Assembly (NCBI RefSeq): GCF_030124325.1
Contig: NZ_JASKLR010000002.1
Span: 436,528 to 500,527 of the forward strand
Source of the DNA: Sinorhizobium sp. 8-89
GTDB taxonomy: Bacteria > Pseudomonadota > Alphaproteobacteria > Rhizobiales > Rhizobiaceae
DNA length: 64,000 nt
Direction of reading: 5' to 3'
This document shows, one piece after another, positions 59,781 to 64,000 of this stretch. Below the pieces are notes generated by a model. The model saw only the letters and a program-made list of their open reading frames with translations, was not told the origin of the DNA and made no database searches. Every line of letters begins with the position of its first letter. Positions within the stretch are counted from its first letter, which is position 1. The position numbers and the translations under genes were made by a program.

Positions 59781-60087
59781 AATGAAACGATATGGCGCCC
59801 GTCGCCGCAAGATACGCCACTTTTTCGCGGAAGAAACGTCAGGTATTCACCGCGTCAGAGATCTCAAATTCGCGTAAGCGTGTTCTTGCCACGAGCGACT
59901 GCAATGCGCCCGGCGTGGGACATGCCCGACGGATCGGCGAACTGCCGCATGGACCCGAAACAGACCCCTGAACGCAGCGAAATCTGGCTCAGATGGTATT
60001 TTGATCGTGAGCGCGGTCGTTCTAAGGATTAATATGGACTACGAGCCACGGTCTTTTGTTGGCTGATCCGGGACGAGGAGCTTGTCC
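59781..60087. other. Upstream region of the second peroxiredoxin gene
   Basis: There is no gene in about 300 bp. A GGACGAGGAG sequence just before 60088 is the ribosome-binding region of the peroxiredoxin gene. Confidence 0.4.
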
Positions 60088-60726
60088 ATGTCTACGAACA
60101 ATGTCGACGGCCCGCTGCAGCCCGGCGACCGGGCACCGAACGTTGTGCTCGATGCGATCTCGCACGAAGGCAAGATCGCCCTCGATGATTTCCGAGGCCG
60201 CAGTCCGTTACTGATCGGTTTGTTTCGAGGCCTGCATTGTCCGTTCTGCCGGCGCCATGTCGCGACGATGGCGCAGCTCAATCCGGCCCTGCGTGAGAAA
60301 GGCGTCGAATGCTTGGCTGTGGTCAACACGCCGGTCGAACGCGCGCGGCTCTATTTCCGTTACCATCCAGTACCCGATCTTCTGGCGGCGTCCGACCTGG
60401 CGCGGGCCTCGCACCGCGCTTTCGGCTTGCAGGAGGTCGGGATGGAGACGGTCATGGCAATACGGATCCAACTACCGGGCGAGTTGCCCGAGCCTATGGA
60501 CGTAATGGCAATGAACGCGTTTCTCAACAAGAAGGAAGGATATGAGATTACGGAAGCCGATCAGCAGATGATGGCTTCCGACAAGGCGCAACTTGTCGGT
60601 CAGTTCCTGATAGACCGGGAGGGCATCGTACGTTGGAGCTTCACTGAAGTTCTGGAAACGGACTATACGTTCAAGGCACCGAATCCCAAGGAGTTGATGT
60701 CGGCAGCTTCCCAAGTTGCAGTTTGA
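60088..60726 (+). CDS. Peroxiredoxin-like (AhpC/TSA) protein
   Basis: A 212-residue thioredoxin-fold protein. LIGLFRGLHCPFCRRHVATM at about residues 44-63 contains a CxxC pair at the peroxidatic position. The C-terminal 80 residues (AFLNKKEGYEITEADQQMMA, GQFLIDREGIVRWSFTEVLE) are longer than in the protein at 3124. Both belong to the same AhpC/TSA-like subgroup marked by RGLHCP. It probably reduces peroxide or an organic hydroperoxide in the cytoplasm. The ATG at 60088 follows a GGACGAGGAG sequence. Confidence 0.85.
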   Translation: MSTNNVDGPLQPGDRAPNVVLDAISHEGKIALDDFRGRSPLLIGLFRGLHCPFCRRHVATMAQLNPALREKGVECLAVVNTPVERARLYFRYHPVPDLLAASDLARASHRAFGLQEVGMETVMAIRIQLPGELPEPMDVMAMNAFLNKKEGYEITEADQQMMASDKAQLVGQFLIDREGIVRWSFTEVLETDYTFKAPNPKELMSAASQVAV

Positions 60727-60754
60727 CAGGTGGCCAAAAAACCCGGCCGACAAC

Positions 60755-60897
60755 CAAGAATTGTTGTCCCTGCCTCTTGCTGCCATACGGATCTGTGCAG
60801 GTCGTCAATCCCAAGATGCTTCTCGTACCACTCGGCGAGCCCTGCCGGGTCCGCCGCCCTGAAGAACACACCACCAATACCAACGACCTTCGGCATG
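60755..60897 (-). pseudogene. VOC protein truncated at its C-terminus
   Basis: From an ATG at 60897 with a good AAGGAG site, the minus strand reads the first 45 residues of a VOC protein (KVVGIGGVFFRAADPAGLAE, WYEKHLGIDDLHRSVWQQEA), after which the frame changes to unrelated sequence. The second half of the domain is absent. The intact start and ribosome-binding site show it was a working gene that lost its 3' part, perhaps by recombination next to the peroxiredoxin gene. Confidence 0.7.
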
Positions 60898-61544
60898 GGA
60901 TTCTCCTTGGTCCAGGAGGGGACAATGCCGATGCAGGCACCCACATGCAACTCGAAGATCAAGCTCGAGTACCGGTTGGATGGAGACGTCGGGAATCGAT
61001 TGTCGCCAGACGAGCTTCGGTCGCCAGCATGACCAGTATGCGCCAGACGCAGCCATATTGCACGGCGTCCATGGCAGACCGACATTTTGGCCGTTTGCGG
61101 ACTGGCGGCTCCTTGGCGCACGAAAAGCCATAGCGGACATCAACTTGGCCCAGGCTTTGTCCCAATCTGACTGAGCCTACGATGACAATCAGACATCGAC
61201 TTAAAAGGCGAACAACACGCCAGCAGCCTTCTTCTGTTCGGTGCTGGGCGCGTCGAAGCCGCTTTCATCTCAAAACTCTGCAAGTAACCGGCAGAGGCTG
61301 AGAATTGGTCAGGCGCCGCTACGGTTTCGTAGCTTGCCCCTCCAGGTCGCCGCGCTTCCAATTGTTAATGTGGCATCACCCCCGTCTTTATGGGGGTGAC
61401 AAATCAGAGGTTGCAATAACATTATTCGGACCGGGTGACGGGGCTGACAGGCAGGCGCACGCTATGCCTGTGGTGGAAAATTGGCAGTTGCAAAAACGGC
61501 ATAGCCGTAAACTAAGCACGATCGTCAGAGAGGGAACCTCACGA
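60898..61544. other. Gap before the serralysin gene
   Basis: About 650 bp hold the 70-bp repeat copy 2 and no supported gene. The stretch 61141-61530 shows no recognisable feature; GAGAGGGAAC before 61545 is the ribosome-binding region of the next gene. Confidence 0.45.
61040..61110. repeat. Dispersed repeat of about 70 bp, copy 2
   Basis: GCGCCAGACGCAGCCATATT through CAGACCGACATTTTGGCCG matches 32165-32235 in the same orientation with few changes. Confidence 0.75.
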
Positions 61545-64000
61545 TGCCGAATCCAAGCCAGACGAGCGACAATTGGTGGGAAAACGATCAGACGCCGGAC
61601 AACCCCTATGGCAAGAGCGAGGACTATGAGTCCTTTCTCGATTATCTTGGGGCATTGCCCCGTAGCCTGACGCCGGACATCGCTGCGGGAACGCTGAGGA
61701 TCAATGTCTACGAGCTCAACGACCACCCCGAGTACAAGGCCGCCGCGATCGGCGCCTTGGAGATGTGGGCGTCTGTCACCCCGCTGAAATTCGAGATCGT
61801 CGACGACGCGCCGTTCAATAGCGCAACGGACTGGATGGAGGTTGTGAGCCCCGAACTCGGCGAGGAGGACGATGGCAGCGCCTATTCGGCCAATCGTTAT
61901 GTCAGCATCGGCCAGCGGTTCCACGACACGGAACCCAACAAGACGGATATCGGCGGCTACGTCTTCGATTCCTTCATCCATGAATTCGGCCATGAATTCG
62001 GCTTGAACCATCCCGGGCTCTATAATTACAGCGGTCCCGGCGGCGTGCAGATCAACTACCTGAACAATGCGACCTGGACTTATGATCGCCAGCAATACAG
62101 CGTCATGTCCTATTTCGATGGCATCGATGTCGGCGAAACCACCCGCTGGTCTGCGTCGACGCCGCTGATGGCCGACATCGAGGCCGTCATTCGCCGCTTT
62201 TTCTCGACCGTCGACGCCAATGGCGTGCGCACCTATCAGCACATCGAGCTCAACACAGGGGACAATGTCTACGGCTTCGGCAGCACGCAGTACGGCTACC
62301 AGTTGACCTCCTCTGGCATGCAGCATGACATCGGCTTTGTGATCCATGACACCGGCGGGACGGACACGATCGACTTCTCCGGCTCGACGGCGGGTACAAT
62401 ACTCGACCTGCGCGCCGGACAGTTCTCCAGCGTCAACGGCCATAGCAACAATGTGTCGATCTTCGCCGGACACAACGCGGATGGGACCGACTACTACATC
62501 GAGACCGGCATCGGCAGCAGGTTTGACGACATCCTGATCGGCAATGACGGCGCCAACACGCTGGACGGCCGCGGCGGCGGCGACCGCATGGCTGGCAACG
62601 GCGGCGACGATACTTACTTCGTCGATTCCTTGGATGACATCGTTCGCGAGGAGGCGAACGGCGGCAATGACACGGTCATTCTCCTGTCCAGGGACCTGAG
62701 AATCAGGAAAATCGCCAACGTCGAAAACATCATCTACGCCGACGAGTCGACGCCCCCGCCTGGCGGCAGCGGCGAGACCCCGCCCATCATCGGCGACAAC
62801 ACGATGACCAGCATCATCTTCGGCACCGGCGGAAATGATACGCTCGACGGCGGCGCCGGCGACGATACGATCTTCGGCCAGGGCGGTGATGACCTGATCA
62901 TCGGCGGCCGCGACTCGCTCGCCAGCCGCGACATCAACAACACGATCGATGTCGAGGACCTCGAAGACCAGACCGAAAGCGATGATGGTAACGACACGCT
63001 CTACGGGGGCGGCGGCAACGACACCATTCTGGGCGGTCAGGGCAACGATATTCTCGACGGCGGCGCCGGCGACGATACGCTGAGCGGCCAGGACGGAATC
63101 GATATATTCAGGGGCGGCGCGGGCGTCGATACGGTCGATTTCAGCAAGGAGAGTCCTTTCCAGCTGCTCGTCAACCTCGCCACGAATGTCGCCAGCGGCG
63201 GCACCGCCTCGGGCGACACTTTCTACAGCATCGAAAACCTGATCGGTTCCGATGACCGCATCGACCGCTTCATCGGCACGGCTGCCGCAAACCACTTCTG
63301 GGGCCAAGGCGGCGGAGATTATTTCAACGGCGGCGACGGCAATGACATCCTGGATGGCGGCAATGATGGCGACATCATCTATGGCGAAGGCGGCAACGAC
63401 ACGATCATCGGTGGCGCCGGTCAGGACTATCTCGATGGGGGCTCCGGTGTTGACACGGTCGTCTACGCGGGCAGCCCTGACGGCGTGATCATCGATCTTG
63501 CCAACGGCACGGCCAGCGGTGGCGACGGTGATGGTCCGGTGCAAATCGTCGGCCGAGGCGCAGCGATCCGGCACGATATACTCGCGGGCTTTGAAAATGC
63601 GGTCGGTTCATCTTTTGATGACCATCTCATCGGCGATGCCCTGGTCAATGAGCTCTCCGGCGGCGCTGGTGACGACACGCTGACCGGCGGCGGCGGCGCC
63701 GACAGGTTGAACGGCGGCGCCGGCAGCGACACGGCAGACTACGCTGACGCAACGAGCGGCGTCAGGCTCAGTCTCGCGGGAGGCAAGTCCGGCGGAGATA
63801 CATACGTCTCCATCGAAAATCTTGCAGGTTCGGGATTCAATGACCGACTGACCGGCAACGGCGCAGCCAATGTGTTGACCGGCCAGGGCGGGAACGACAC
63901 GATCGACGGCGGCGGCGGCGATGACACCCTGCTCGGCGATTTCGCCTATCAGGGCGACGCACCGCCACGGCCGGGCATGGGAACCGGCTACGCGACGCTC
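61545..64000 (+). CDS. RTX serralysin-type metalloprotease (3' end outside window)
   Basis: At least 818 residues are visible, with no stop before the window edge. The N-terminal domain is a serralysin (M10) protease: zinc motif HEFGHEFGLNHP at about residues 146-157, the following Met-turn YSVMSYF, and no cleavable signal peptide, as expected for type I secretion. After about residue 235 come repeated RTX blocks (GGNDTLDGGAGDDTIFGQGG, GGGGNDTILGGQGNDILDGG) separated by beta-roll spacers such as GVDTVDFSKESPFQL. It is larger than typical serralysins (about 480 residues). It would be a secreted, calcium-stabilised protease. Minus-strand frames over it are antisense artefacts. Confidence 0.9.

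Noticed and set aside
61388-63574. 728-residue minus-strand frame with repetitive VV/AA/ID-rich sequence
   Set aside because: It is the antisense of RTX repeats of the serralysin gene; glycine/aspartate repeat DNA keeps the opposite strand open.

Overview
This is a GC-rich stretch of alphaproteobacterial chromosome or megaplasmid, most likely from a Sinorhizobium/Ensifer-like member of the Rhizobiaceae. The evidence is the gene families present (Fhu/Fec-type siderophore importer, BA14K-type small exported proteins, a class III cyclase fused to TPRs, an HWE histidine kinase, RTX proteins, a serralysin) and several families of short palindromic repeats that look rhizobial. No rRNA, tRNA, IS transposase or CRISPR array was found, and genus-level assignment is inference. 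The gene content is accessory in character: many small one- to four-gene units, alternating strands, long repeat-filled gaps and at least six broken genes.

Layout. 1-6.6 kb: an EamA transporter cut by the window edge with its TetR regulator; a TetR-YciI-tag (DNA glycosylase) operon; a peroxiredoxin divergent from an AraC regulator; an arginase-fold hydrolase divergent from a LysR regulator. 7.0-11.7 kb: a complete iron-siderophore type ABC importer (binding protein, two FecCD permeases, ATPase) followed by a methyltransferase. 11.8-19.7 kb: an Rrf2-FAD oxidoreductase-VOC operon, a cyclase-TPR protein, a cation efflux protein, a VOC protein, a methyltransferase and an MFS transporter. 20.1-27.8 kb: a HAD phosphatase; an exported protein-isoaspartate methyltransferase overlapping an 829-residue membrane-embedded spermidine-synthase-like protein; and a DegT aminotransferase plus Gfo/Idh dehydrogenase pair of the amino-sugar type.

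28-32 kb is a decayed zone: small hypotheticals, a Crp/Fnr regulator, a frameshifted retropepsin-like protease gene, the C-terminal half of kdpE, an AAC(6')-like acetyltransferase, and a strong terminator with no obvious gene in front of it. 32.3-45.1 kb carries a DUF1254/DUF1214 protein, a sorbosone-dehydrogenase-like beta-propeller, three methyltransferases, a SulP transporter, an SRPBCC protein, two BA14K-type exported proteins and an L,D-transpeptidase.

45.7-51.9 kb looks like a small prophage-derived replication and regulation module. On the minus strand lie a DnaT-like protein, a hypothetical protein, a stand-alone DnaA domain IV protein and another hypothetical. A divergent LexA/CI-like S24 repressor follows, with 15-bp palindromic operator-like sites both before its own gene and before the next plus-strand genes. 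It is flanked by tandem 59-bp and about 55-bp hairpin repeats. 52-60.7 kb holds an HWE kinase with a single-domain response regulator, a second L,D-transpeptidase, two DUF899 proteins and the relic of a third, an EthD-like protein, PhhB, an RTX protein and a peroxiredoxin. The window ends inside a large RTX serralysin gene (61545 onward).

The most distinctive observations are the S24 repressor with its repeated palindromes, the exported PIMT plus membrane spermidine-synthase-like pair, the hairpin repeat family whose outer arms differ between copies but stay complementary, and the number of decaying genes.
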